DNA of 11,926 nucleotides from an uncultured Collinsella sp. (GTDB taxonomy: Bacteria; Actinomycetota; Coriobacteriia; Coriobacteriales; Coriobacteriaceae), in assembly GCA_902478865.1 (NCBI GenBank), contig CABSNA010000023.1, positions 1-11,926 on the forward strand, read 5' to 3'. The notes under the pieces were generated by a model, which saw only the letters and a program-made list of their open reading frames with translations, did not search any database and had not been told where the DNA came from. The position numbers and the translations under genes were made by a program. Of the stretch, positions 1-6,235 are shown in pieces (positions within the stretch are counted from its first letter, which is position 1; every line of letters begins with the position of its first letter).

Positions 1-45
1 ACACGCGTAAGATCGTCGGCAGCGTCAGATGTGTATAAGAGACAG
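1..45 (+). other. Illumina Nextera adapter (non-genomic contig end)
   Basis: The first 45 bases read as library adapter. Positions 1-4 (ACAC) match the end of the P5 oligonucleotide. Positions 5-12 (GCGTAAGA) are an 8-base index; from memory this is the Nextera i5 index 517. Positions 13-26 (TCGTCGGCAGCGTC) are the Read 1 tail, and 27-45 are the 19-bp Tn5 mosaic end. The order and spacing are exactly those of a Nextera construct, so this is untrimmed adapter and not a transposon in the genome. Genomic sequence begins at 46. Confidence 0.98.
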
Positions 46-906
46 GACCACGCCCATACCGAACAGCGCCGAGCGGTGCAGACCCGAGGAATAGCTCATG
101 TCGAGCGCAATCTGGCTCGTGAGCGTCGAGATGGGGCTCGCAATGCTGTCGGGAATAACCGGGGCGTTACCTACGACCATGAGCACGGCCATGGTCTCGC
201 CGATGGCACGGCCCATACCCAGCACGATAGCATCAACAATACCCAGCTTCGCGGCAGGTAGCACGACCTTATAGATGGTCTGCCACTTAGTAGCACCCAT
301 GGCATACGATGCCTCGCGAATGCCCATGGGAATGGAATTGAGAGCATCGATGGTGAGCGTGGTGATGGTAGGGACGATCATGATGGCGAGCACAAACCAC
401 GCCGTCAGCGCACCAAAACCAAGGCCGCCGGTCAGTTGTGCGATAAACGGGCGGATGATGATCATGCCAAAGAAGCCGTAGATGATAGAAGGGATGCCGG
501 CCAGCAGGTCGACGGCAGGGCTGATGAGCTTGCGCACGCGCTTGCTGGCAATCTCGACCAGGTAAACGGCCGTACCCACGCCCAGCGGCACGCCCATGGC
601 GAGCGCACCGACGGTCACCAGACCCGAGCCGGCAAGCAGCGACAAGATGCCGTAGTGGCCCTCAGAGGGCGCCCACGTAAAGCTAAAGAAATCCGCCAGA
701 CCGATGTCGGTAAAGACGGGCAGCGCCGAGTACGTGGTAAAGACAAAAATCAAGATGACGGTAACGACCGCCAAGAACGCGCAGGCAAAGAAGATCCACT
801 TCAGCGCCTTCTCCTTGATATAGGTACTGCGCGATACGAGCGCCAGCTCGCGCTTCTTGGGCGCCTGAGCATTCTGCTCAGTCTGGGAGTTTTCCTGTGC
901 TTCCAT
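46..906 (-). CDS. pstC: Phosphate ABC transporter permease PstC, 3'-truncated at contig end
   Basis: One of the two membrane permease subunits of the high-affinity phosphate importer PstSCAB. The genomic part encodes 287 residues. A hydrophilic cytoplasmic N-terminus (1-35) is followed by a first membrane helix at about 36-57, then the binding-protein-dependent permease domain with GIPSIIYGFFG (138-147) and the ABC-contacting EAA loop (REASYAMGATKWQ, 197-209). MGRAIGETMAVL (231-242) is typical of PstC. The ATG at 906 lies one base after the pstS stop and has AAGGGGA nine bases upstream; an in-frame GTG at 915 sits directly on that Shine-Dalgarno and is rejected. Reading on through the adapter adds a false LSLIHI tail and a stop at 25-27. 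By family comparison about one membrane segment at the C-terminus is missing. pstA and pstB presumably follow on the missing sequence. Confidence 0.93.
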
Positions 907-907
907 G

Positions 908-1744
908 CTACTCACTCCCCTTCTCGTCGTTGGTGACGGGAATAAAGCCCGCCTCGCGAATCTGCTTGTCCATCTTTTCGGACGTCACGTAGTCGATGTA
1001 ATCCTGCGCCCGCTGCGAGGGCACACCCTTCACAAAGAAGTAAAGGTCGCGCGAGATAGGATAGCCGCCGTTCGCGACCGTCTTCTCGGACGCCTCAACA
1101 TGATTGACCGAGACGGCCTTGACCGAGGTCTTGGCGTTGAGGCTATCGACGAAGCCCAGCGAAATGTAGCCGATGGCCCCACGCGAACGAGATACCACGT
1201 CGCGCACCTGGCCCGTGCCCGAAAGAACGGCCGAGCGGCGATCGAACGGGGTGCCGTCCATCACGATGGTGCGAAAGGCCTCACGCGTGCCGGACGCCTC
1301 ATCTCGGTTGATGACCTGAATCCTCAGGTCCTCGCCACCGACTTCTTTCCAGTTGGTGATCTTGCCGGCGTAGATATCGCGGAGCTGCTCGGTCGAGAGG
1401 TTATCGACGGGGTTATCGTCGTTCACGATGACCGCGATACCGTCGTGGGCAATGACGATGGGAGTCAGGCTCAGATCCTGTTCGTCGGCATTGAGTCCAC
1501 GGGAGGAGCTGGCGATATCGGCCGTGCCGGCGCTGACGGCCTCGATGCCAGCGGAAGAACCCAAACCGGAAACGAGCACGTCGATGCCGGTCTCCTCCTT
1601 AAAGCCCTCGGCCGCAATCTCGGCGATAGGAAGGCAGGTCGTGGAGCCGGCGACGGTAATGGAAGAGGTAGAAGATCCCGAAGAACAGGCGCACAGCGTA
1701 AGCGTAAGCACAGCGGCGCTCAGGACCGATACGATCTTTCTCAT
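908..1744 (-). CDS. pstS: Phosphate-binding lipoprotein PstS
   Basis: Extracytoplasmic substrate-binding protein that captures inorganic phosphate and delivers it to PstC/PstA. It has 278 residues. MRKIVSVLSAAVLTLTLCAC is a lipoprotein signal with a lipobox-like LCAC, so Cys20 is the predicted lipidation site, giving a membrane-anchored mature protein as expected in a Gram-positive. Phosphate-pocket motifs are visible: AGSTT (32-36), GSSAG (62-66), SSRGL (80-84), HDGIA (100-104) and RDEASGTRE (147-155). The start chosen is the ATG at 1744, because the signal peptide begins there; an in-frame start at 1777 would put a polar 11-residue piece before it. That ATG overlaps the pgeF stop as ATGA, which implies translational coupling. 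There is no good Shine-Dalgarno and no intergenic space for its own promoter, so phosphate control must act upstream of or inside pgeF. Confidence 0.95.
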   Translation of the reverse strand: MRKIVSVLSAAVLTLTLCACSSGSSTSSITVAGSTTCLPIAEIAAEGFKEETGIDVLVSGLGSSAGIEAVSAGTADIASSSRGLNADEQDLSLTPIVIAHDGIAVIVNDDNPVDNLSTEQLRDIYAGKITNWKEVGGEDLRIQVINRDEASGTREAFRTIVMDGTPFDRRSAVLSGTGQVRDVVSRSRGAIGYISLGFVDSLNAKTSVKAVSVNHVEASEKTVANGGYPISRDLYFFVKGVPSQRAQDYIDYVTSEKMDKQIREAGFIPVTNDEKGSE

Positions 1745-2541
1745 AGCATCACGCCGATCGCAGCATGGCGCCCACAAGTGCCGTCCTCGTTACGGTAGGA
1801 ATAAAAGCGGTCGTTCTGACGCACGGTCGAAAGCTGGGTATCCACGATATTATCCGTGTCGACACCGACATCTACCAGCGCCTCGCGAATGGCAGCGGAA
1901 AGATCGAGCATGCGAGAGGTACTCGCATCGATGCACGAGAACTCGGCGGCAAAGCGATCCATGAGTTCCTGGGATACCTCATATTCGTCATCCAAGATAT
2001 GGGGGCCGATATAGGCGGAAACGTCGCTCGCATCGCAGCCGGCAGCATCGCAAAGCGCCTGGCACGCCTTGGCAGAAATACGTGCAATCGTGCCCTTCCA
2101 ACCGGAGTGCACCACGGCAAATCCGCCAGGGGCCACCAGCACCACGGGAACGCAGTCGGCAAAGCAGAGCAGCACGGGCACGTTACGCGCCGTACAGACG
2201 ATGGCATCGCAGCCCTCGGCAATCTGCTCGCGGACGTCCTCAAGGTCATCGGCGCCGTTCGAGGCCACCGCAACGATATGGTCACCATGGACCTGATTGG
2301 GAATGAGCAGGTTGTGCTCGCACTCGGCGGCACCCATAGCCTCGAGCGCGCGACGACGATTTTCTTGAACAGCAAAGGGGTCATCGCCAACATGCGAGCC
2401 CAAGTTGAGTGAGGAGTACGCATCTTCGGAAACGCCACCGGCGCGCTCGGTGAAGGCAAAGCGAACATCGGATGTCGCGCCCTCCACCAACGTAACTCCA
2501 TCATGGTCGACACGCGAAACTTTGTCCGCACGTGCTGCCAT
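1741..2541 (-). CDS. pgeF: PgeF/YfiH (YlmD, LACC1-like) family protein
   Basis: Multicopper-polyphenol-oxidase-like fold family. In E. coli the homologue YfiH (PgeF) is reported to act on UDP-MurNAc carrying L-Ser in place of L-Ala, correcting a MurC error; related proteins including human LACC1 are reported to have purine nucleoside phosphorylase and deaminase activities. Which activity applies here is not shown. At 266 residues it is of usual family length. Visible motifs are NQVHG with His85, FADCVPV with Cys130, and VVHSGWKG with His145, which align with the metal-binding His/Cys/His set. YIGPHI followed by YEV (178-189) and FYSYRNEDGTCGR (247-259) are also typical. The start is the ATG at 2541, with AGGAGG seven bases upstream; an ATG at 2562 lies upstream of that site. 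It sits after ftsZ, as in many Gram-positives, but behind a terminator, and is coupled to pstS. Confidence 0.92.
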   Translation of the reverse strand: MAARADKVSRVDHDGVTLVEGATSDVRFAFTERAGGVSEDAYSSLNLGSHVGDDPFAVQENRRRALEAMGAAECEHNLLIPNQVHGDHIVAVASNGADDLEDVREQIAEGCDAIVCTARNVPVLLCFADCVPVVLVAPGGFAVVHSGWKGTIARISAKACQALCDAAGCDASDVSAYIGPHILDDEYEVSQELMDRFAAEFSCIDASTSRMLDLSAAIREALVDVGVDTDNIVDTQLSTVRQNDRFYSYRNEDGTCGRHAAIGVML

Positions 2542-2548
2542 ACTAAAG

Positions 2549-2554
2549 CCTCCT
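2549..2554 (-). promoter_or_regulatory. Shine-Dalgarno of pgeF
   Basis: AGGAGG on the minus strand, seven bases before the ATG at 2541. It is a full anti-16S match and decides the pgeF start against the upstream in-frame ATG at 2562. Confidence 0.9.
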
Positions 2555-2583
2555 AATAACACAAGTACCGCGGCATCGCCGCT

Positions 2584-2663
2584 ACAGCCCGCGTTTATAC
2601 GGCTGTCATACTTCTCTAAAAGGATACCTGCTGCGCTGGAGGCAATCGTAAAGGGAACGTAAG
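2584..2663 (-). promoter_or_regulatory. Candidate promoter/operator region of pgeF-pstSC
   Basis: This is the core of the leader between the ftsZ terminator and pgeF. On the minus strand it contains, in order, a direct repeat with an 11-bp period (CTTACG at 2663-2658, TTTACG at 2652-2647), a possible -10 element TATCCT (2626-2621), and TATAAA (2599-2594). TATAAA lies in the loop of an inverted repeat ACAGCC...GGCTGT (2584-2606, arms of 6 bp). No -35/-10 pair has good spacing: TTTACG to TATCCT is 20 bp. A promoter here is expected because a strong terminator precedes it and pgeF is the first gene afterwards. The 11-bp repeat period resembles PhoB/PhoP-type sites, but the resemblance is weak. 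Confidence 0.4.
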
Positions 2664-2692
2664 GAGATTGGAGGTTCTAGTTTACAAAGTCG

Positions 2693-2725
2693 AAATAAAA
2701 AGGGCGCGTCCATACGGACACGCCC
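2693..2725 (-). terminator. Intrinsic terminator after ftsZ
   Basis: On the minus strand the RNA GGGCGTGTCC-GTAT-GGACGCGCCC forms a 10-bp stem with a single G-U pair and a four-base loop, followed directly by UUUUUAUUU. It starts 26 bases after the ftsZ stop. The plus-strand reading lacks a U tract on its 3' side, so it terminates only minus-strand transcription. Confidence 0.93.
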
Positions 2726-2751
2726 CTGTGCACAACAATGCAAAGAACGAC

Positions 2752-3906
2752 TTAGAAGCTACCGCGCTTCAGGAAATCGGGAAGCTCGAACTGATCGTTG
2801 CCGAAGTTAGGAAGCTCGGTGCCACCGACGTTGCGGGTCGGAGCGGCCTGAGCCGGGCTGGTGGCCGGAGCGGTGCGCTGCGGCTCAGCGGAGGCAGCGG
2901 CCTTGCTCTGAGACTGCTGAGCGGCAAAGAGCTCGTCCTGACGGTTGACGTTGGAGTCGGAGAAGCCCGTAGCGATGACGGTGATACGCACTTGATCGCC
3001 CAGGGACTCGTCGACAACGGTACCGAAGATGATGTTGGCCTCGGGGTCGACGGCGTTGGCGACAACGTCGGCGGCGTCGCTGATCTCCTGGATGCCCAGG
3101 TCCTTGGAACCGGCGATGGAGAGCAGTACGCGCGTGGCGCCATCGATGGAGCTCTCGAGCAGCGGGCTGGAGATGGCCTGCTGGGCAGCGTCGACGGCAC
3201 GGGTGTCCCCAGAAGAGGTACCGATACCCATCATGGCGGTACCGGCCTGCTTCATGATGGTCTTAACATCGGCGAAGTCCAGGTTGATGATACCGGGGAC
3301 GGTGATGAGGTCGGTGATGCCCTGGGTGCCCTGGGAAAGGACGCCATCGGCAATCGCGAAGGCCTCGAGCATGGTGGTCTTCTTCTCGGCGATGTCGAGC
3401 AGCTTATCGTTAGGGATGACGATCATGGTGTCGACGCAATCGGAGAGGGTCTTAATGCCCTCCTCGGCGCTCTTCTTGCGCTTGCGGCCCTCGAAGGTGA
3501 AGGGCTTGGTCACGACGGCGACGGTCAGCGCACCGACCTCGTTCATCGCGATATCGGCAACGATGGGAGCAGCGCCGGTACCGGTGCCACCGCCCTCGCC
3601 GCAGGTGATGAACACCATGTCGGCGCCAGCGAGCGCCTCGGCAATGTCGTCGCGGGACTCATCGGCAGCCTTGCGGCCAACCTCGGGGTTGGCGCCGGCG
3701 CCCAGGCCGCGGGTAAGGTCGGTGCCGATGTGCACCTTGATATCGGCATCAGAGATCGCGAGAGCCTGAGCATCGGTGTTGATGGCAACAAACTCGACGC
3801 CGCGGATGCCCTCTTCGATCATTCGATTGACCGCGTTGGTACCGCCGCCGCCGACGCCGACCACCTTAATGACGGCAAGGTAGTTGTTGATCTCTGTCTC
3901 GTGCAT
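2752..3906 (-). CDS. ftsZ: Cell division protein FtsZ
   Basis: Tubulin-like GTPase that polymerises into the Z ring and recruits the divisome. It has 384 residues. The N-terminal nucleotide domain shows VVGVGGGGTNAVN (15-27), NTDAQAL (43-49) and the tubulin signature GGGTGTGAAP (105-114). The catalytic T7 loop NLDFADVK (208-215) carries the NxDxxD acidic residues that complete the GTPase site of the next subunit. After about residue 318 comes a Q/S/A/P-rich linker of about 50 residues, then the conserved C-terminal peptide ELPDFLKR (374-381) that binds FtsZ partners. The start is the ATG at 3906 with GGAGG six bases upstream; the in-frame ATG at 3936 has no such site and adds ten unconserved residues. 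No ftsA precedes it, as usual in Actinobacteria. It has its own AT-rich leader and a terminator. Confidence 0.98.
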   Translation of the reverse strand: MHETEINNYLAVIKVVGVGGGGTNAVNRMIEEGIRGVEFVAINTDAQALAISDADIKVHIGTDLTRGLGAGANPEVGRKAADESRDDIAEALAGADMVFITCGEGGGTGTGAAPIVADIAMNEVGALTVAVVTKPFTFEGRKRKKSAEEGIKTLSDCVDTMIVIPNDKLLDIAEKKTTMLEAFAIADGVLSQGTQGITDLITVPGIINLDFADVKTIMKQAGTAMMGIGTSSGDTRAVDAAQQAISSPLLESSIDGATRVLLSIAGSKDLGIQEISDAADVVANAVDPEANIIFGTVVDESLGDQVRITVIATGFSDSNVNRQDELFAAQQSQSKAAASAEPQRTAPATSPAQAAPTRNVGGTELPNFGNDQFELPDFLKRGSF

Positions 3907-3912
3907 GTCGGT

Positions 3913-3917
3913 CCTCC
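3913..3917 (-). promoter_or_regulatory. Shine-Dalgarno of ftsZ
   Basis: GGAGG on the minus strand, six bases before the ATG at 3906. It decides the ftsZ start against the ATG at 3936. Confidence 0.9.
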
Positions 3918-4105
3918 GAACAAAGGTTATAGCCATAGCATGGGTCGACCCCTGCGCACATTAACCTTCAGGTTGAAAGTAAATGCAAAGGTAAACCGTA
4001 TTATGTTTGCACATTATGAACGTATCAGTCAAATAATTGACCGTGAAAACCAAACAAACCAGATAAACGGCGTGGTATGGCCCCTCAACAAAGCATCAAC
4101 CAGCG
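3918..4105 (-). promoter_or_regulatory. ftsZ: AT-rich ftsZ leader, probable promoter region
   Basis: This stretch, together with the ribosome site, fills the 199 bases between ftsQ and ftsZ. It is clearly richer in A+T than the flanking genes. Minus-strand promoter-like boxes are TTGACT (4032-4027), CATAAT (4018-4013) and a second CATAAT (4005-4000). The TTGACT to CATAAT spacings are 8 and 21 bp, so no consensus pair can be named. Short symmetric elements are GTCAA-ATAA-TTGAC (4028-4041), AACCT-TC-AGGTT (3963-3974), GGGTCGACCC (3942-3951) and CCAT-AGC-ATGG (3933-3943). There is no U-tract hairpin, so read-through from ftsQ is possible. No gene is visible in it. Confidence 0.5.
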
Positions 4106-5362
4106 CTACGAGGTCGGAGCGTTCCTAAATGTATAGTTACCCGGAGAGCGCACATTGATATACGTTACGCCCTCTACCTGCGAAAGCAACTTGGTGACTA
4201 CGCGTTCCTTCTTGACGATATCGTCCGAATCGCCCAGCGACACCTCAATGCCGTTATTGAGGTTTGCCGAGATGGCTTCGACCGAAGGCGTGGAAATATC
4301 CTTGACTTGTCCCAAGAACTCGCTCGAAAAACCACGCACATAATCCAAGCCAGCCTTAACGGCCTTGGAGCTCACCGCCTGGCCGGAAACCGGAGCGACA
4401 TCCGCCGAGACATCAGTCAACAACACCGCGCCATAGTGCTTAGCGAGCGCCAGCGCGGCATCAATGCCGGTCAGGGTATTTGAGCCCTGCCCCGTCGTGA
4501 TGACGTTGCCCTGGTCATCCACTTCGACCGACGTCGACAGCGGGGCGATCCAGGTGTCATCATCCCCGATGGCCCAGGCAAGGTCATCGGAGCTGATATA
4601 GGCAATTGCGATGACCTTGCGCTCCATCGGCGTAATGATGAGCGTATGCGGGAACTGACGCTGGACATCTACGCCCGAGACCCACGGGTTCTGCTTGAGG
4701 TCCTCGGTAATCTGGTCGGGATCGACGTTAAAAAGCGACGTTCCCTCGGGCAAATCGATCAGCTGGATAGCATCGTGCTTCGTCACATGCTCGCTGCCTT
4801 GAATCTGAATATCAGTGGCGGTAAACAATCCAGAGTTAATCACCACGATGGCAACGACGACGAGCACGGCCAAGACGGCCAGAACGCCGCCAACGATTTT
4901 GCCTTTGCCTGTAACGACAGAAGCGGCGTCTGATGTTTTATTTACCATCGCCCCAAGTGAAGACAACGGGTTGACGCTTTTTTTACCCGAAGGCTTCTTG
5001 GCGGTAGCCGGCACCGATGTCAGCGAGCGCGGTTTCGATGCGCCCAGCGTGCGACCTGGACGCGGCGCTTTAGTTCCCGTCGAGGGCTTAGGAGTTGCCA
5101 TGGGACGGGCAGGTTTGGCGCCCATAACAGGCTTTGAAGTCACCGAGGGACGCGAGGACTTTTTTGCGGCCGGACGATTACCGAGCTGCGAGCCGACGAC
5201 CGGACGACTGGTCTGTCGAGCATGCCCGACAGACTTAGAATGCGCGACGGTATTGCGTTGAGATTTGGCAGGCGCGCCGGAACGCCCTCCGGCGCGGCGG
5301 AAGGTGGGTTTCGATGCTCTAGAAGCCGAGGAATTTAACTTCCGGTCTGAGCTCGATGCCAT
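4106..5362 (-). CDS. ftsQ: Cell division protein FtsQ/DivIB
   Basis: Bitopic membrane protein of the FtsQ-FtsB-FtsL divisome bridge. It has 418 residues, longer than the roughly 260-280 of classical FtsQ/DivIB. Residues 1-155 form a cytoplasmic tail rich in Lys, Arg, Ser, Pro and Ala, with only two acidic residues in the first 150 (Asp6 and Asp145). A membrane helix lies at about 157-178 (VGGVLAVLAVLVVVAIVVI). The POTRA domain follows at about 180-248, with IQGSEHVTKHDAIQ, NPWVSGVDVQRQFPHTLII and ERKVIA. The rest is the FtsQ-type extracytoplasmic domain ending near 405. The ATG at 5362 lies inside murB, giving a 44-nt overlap; GAGGGAGG at 5366-5373 supports it, and the next Met (80) would remove part of the tail. 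Translation is probably coupled to murB. The function call is sure; the tail's role is unknown. Confidence 0.93.
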   Translation of the reverse strand: MASSSDRKLNSSASRASKPTFRRAGGRSGAPAKSQRNTVAHSKSVGHARQTSRPVVGSQLGNRPAAKKSSRPSVTSKPVMGAKPARPMATPKPSTGTKAPRPGRTLGASKPRSLTSVPATAKKPSGKKSVNPLSSLGAMVNKTSDAASVVTGKGKIVGGVLAVLAVLVVVAIVVINSGLFTATDIQIQGSEHVTKHDAIQLIDLPEGTSLFNVDPDQITEDLKQNPWVSGVDVQRQFPHTLIITPMERKVIAIAYISSDDLAWAIGDDDTWIAPLSTSVEVDDQGNVITTGQGSNTLTGIDAALALAKHYGAVLLTDVSADVAPVSGQAVSSKAVKAGLDYVRGFSSEFLGQVKDISTPSVEAISANLNNGIEVSLGDSDDIVKKERVVTKLLSQVEGVTYINVRSPGNYTFRNAPTS

Positions 5363-6230
5363 ACGCCTCCCTCACCTTTCCGTGCACATGTCTGATAACC
5401 GCGGCAACGTCATCGGCCGAGGCAGTTCCGTTATTAACGATAAAATTAGCGTGAACGGGCGAAACTTCCGCGCCGCCAATCGAAAAACCCTTTAATCCAC
5501 AATCCTCGATAAGCTTGCCCACACTCGCATCGGGCGGGTTGCGAAAGACCGACCCGCAGGATGCGCGACCCATGGGCTGCGTACGCTTGCGCCTCGTCAG
5601 GTACCGCTCCATGCGCTCGCGAATGTCGGCCTTGGGCGCCGGTTTAAGCTTGAGCACGCACTCGAGGATAATCTCATTGCGGGGAAGGCTACATTCGCGG
5701 TAGCCCCAAGTGATCTCGGACCCCGCATAATGCTTGATACCGGATGCCGGGTCAAACGTTACGACATCCTCAACCAGCGAGCCAATCCACTCGGTCCGTG
5801 TGCCGGCATTCATAGATATCGCACCGCCAACCGAGCCAGGGATGCCAACGGCAAACTCAAGGCCCGAGAGGCTACGCGACAGGGCATCGTTGACCAGGCG
5901 CGCAAACATCACGCCCGCACCGACCGTCAGCGTACAACCGTCATCGGCAACAACCGTGCGCTGAAACTCACGTCCGAGCGAAATGACGGCGCCGCGATAA
6001 CCGCCATCGGCAACCAGCAGATTGGAGCCCTTGCCGATGATGACCCACGGCACCTGCTCACGATCGAGCACCGCCACGGCGCGGCGAAGGGCATGATAGC
6101 TATGGCACGTCACAAAGAGGTCGGCCTTGCCGCCGATACGATAGCTCGTATGACGCGCAAGGCGCTCGTCCTCGATCACATCCGTGTCGATCATGCCCGA
6201 GAGCGCCATGACGGCGTTAAACAGACCCAT
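5319..6230 (-). CDS. murB: UDP-N-acetylenolpyruvoylglucosamine reductase MurB
   Basis: FAD- and NADPH-dependent cytoplasmic enzyme that reduces UDP-GlcNAc-enolpyruvate to UDP-MurNAc. Its 303 residues fit the shorter MurB form of Gram-positives. The FAD domain shows TSYRIGGKADLF (28-39), IGKGSNLL (65-72), and GIPGSVGGAISMNAG (129-143). WGYREC (175-180) carries the conserved Arg178. In the C-terminal substrate domain, CGSVFRNP (225-232) holds Ser227, the predicted proton donor, and GIELRPEV (291-298) holds the conserved Glu. The ATG at 6230 lies five bases after the murC stop with no clear Shine-Dalgarno, so reinitiation after murC is likely; Met8 and Met13 are less likely starts because they also lack a ribosome site. 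It occupies the position where E. coli has ddlB. Confidence 0.95.
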   Translation of the reverse strand: MGLFNAVMALSGMIDTDVIEDERLARHTSYRIGGKADLFVTCHSYHALRRAVAVLDREQVPWVIIGKGSNLLVADGGYRGAVISLGREFQRTVVADDGCTLTVGAGVMFARLVNDALSRSLSGLEFAVGIPGSVGGAISMNAGTRTEWIGSLVEDVVTFDPASGIKHYAGSEITWGYRECSLPRNEIILECVLKLKPAPKADIRERMERYLTRRKRTQPMGRASCGSVFRNPPDASVGKLIEDCGLKGFSIGGAEVSPVHANFIVNNGTASADDVAAVIRHVHGKVREAYGIELRPEVKFLGF

Positions 6231-6235
6231 TAGAC

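Noticed and set aside
27..45. Tn5 mosaic end as evidence of a transposon insertion
   Set aside because: It is preceded by the Read 1 tail, an 8-base index and the end of P5, which only occur in sequencing libraries.
905..1798. 297-codon open frame on the plus strand opposite pstS
   Set aside because: Arg/Gly/Asp-rich with no recognisable motif, while the minus strand encodes a clear PstS with signal peptide and phosphate-binding motifs.
2542..2751. A small gene or RNA between ftsZ and pgeF
   Set aside because: The space is taken by the terminator and the pgeF leader; no start with a ribosome site and no structured RNA beyond short hairpins was found.
3907..3936. Earlier ftsZ start at 3936 adding ten residues
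   Set aside because: There is no ribosome site before it, whereas GGAGG stands six bases before the ATG at 3906 and the FtsZ family does not share the extra residues.
2668..4128. 486-codon open frame on the plus strand opposite ftsZ
   Set aside because: It lies almost wholly antisense to ftsZ, shows low-complexity Gly/Asp/Val/Leu composition with no known domain, and runs through the ftsZ terminator. Long antisense frames are expected from strong codon bias in GC-rich genes.
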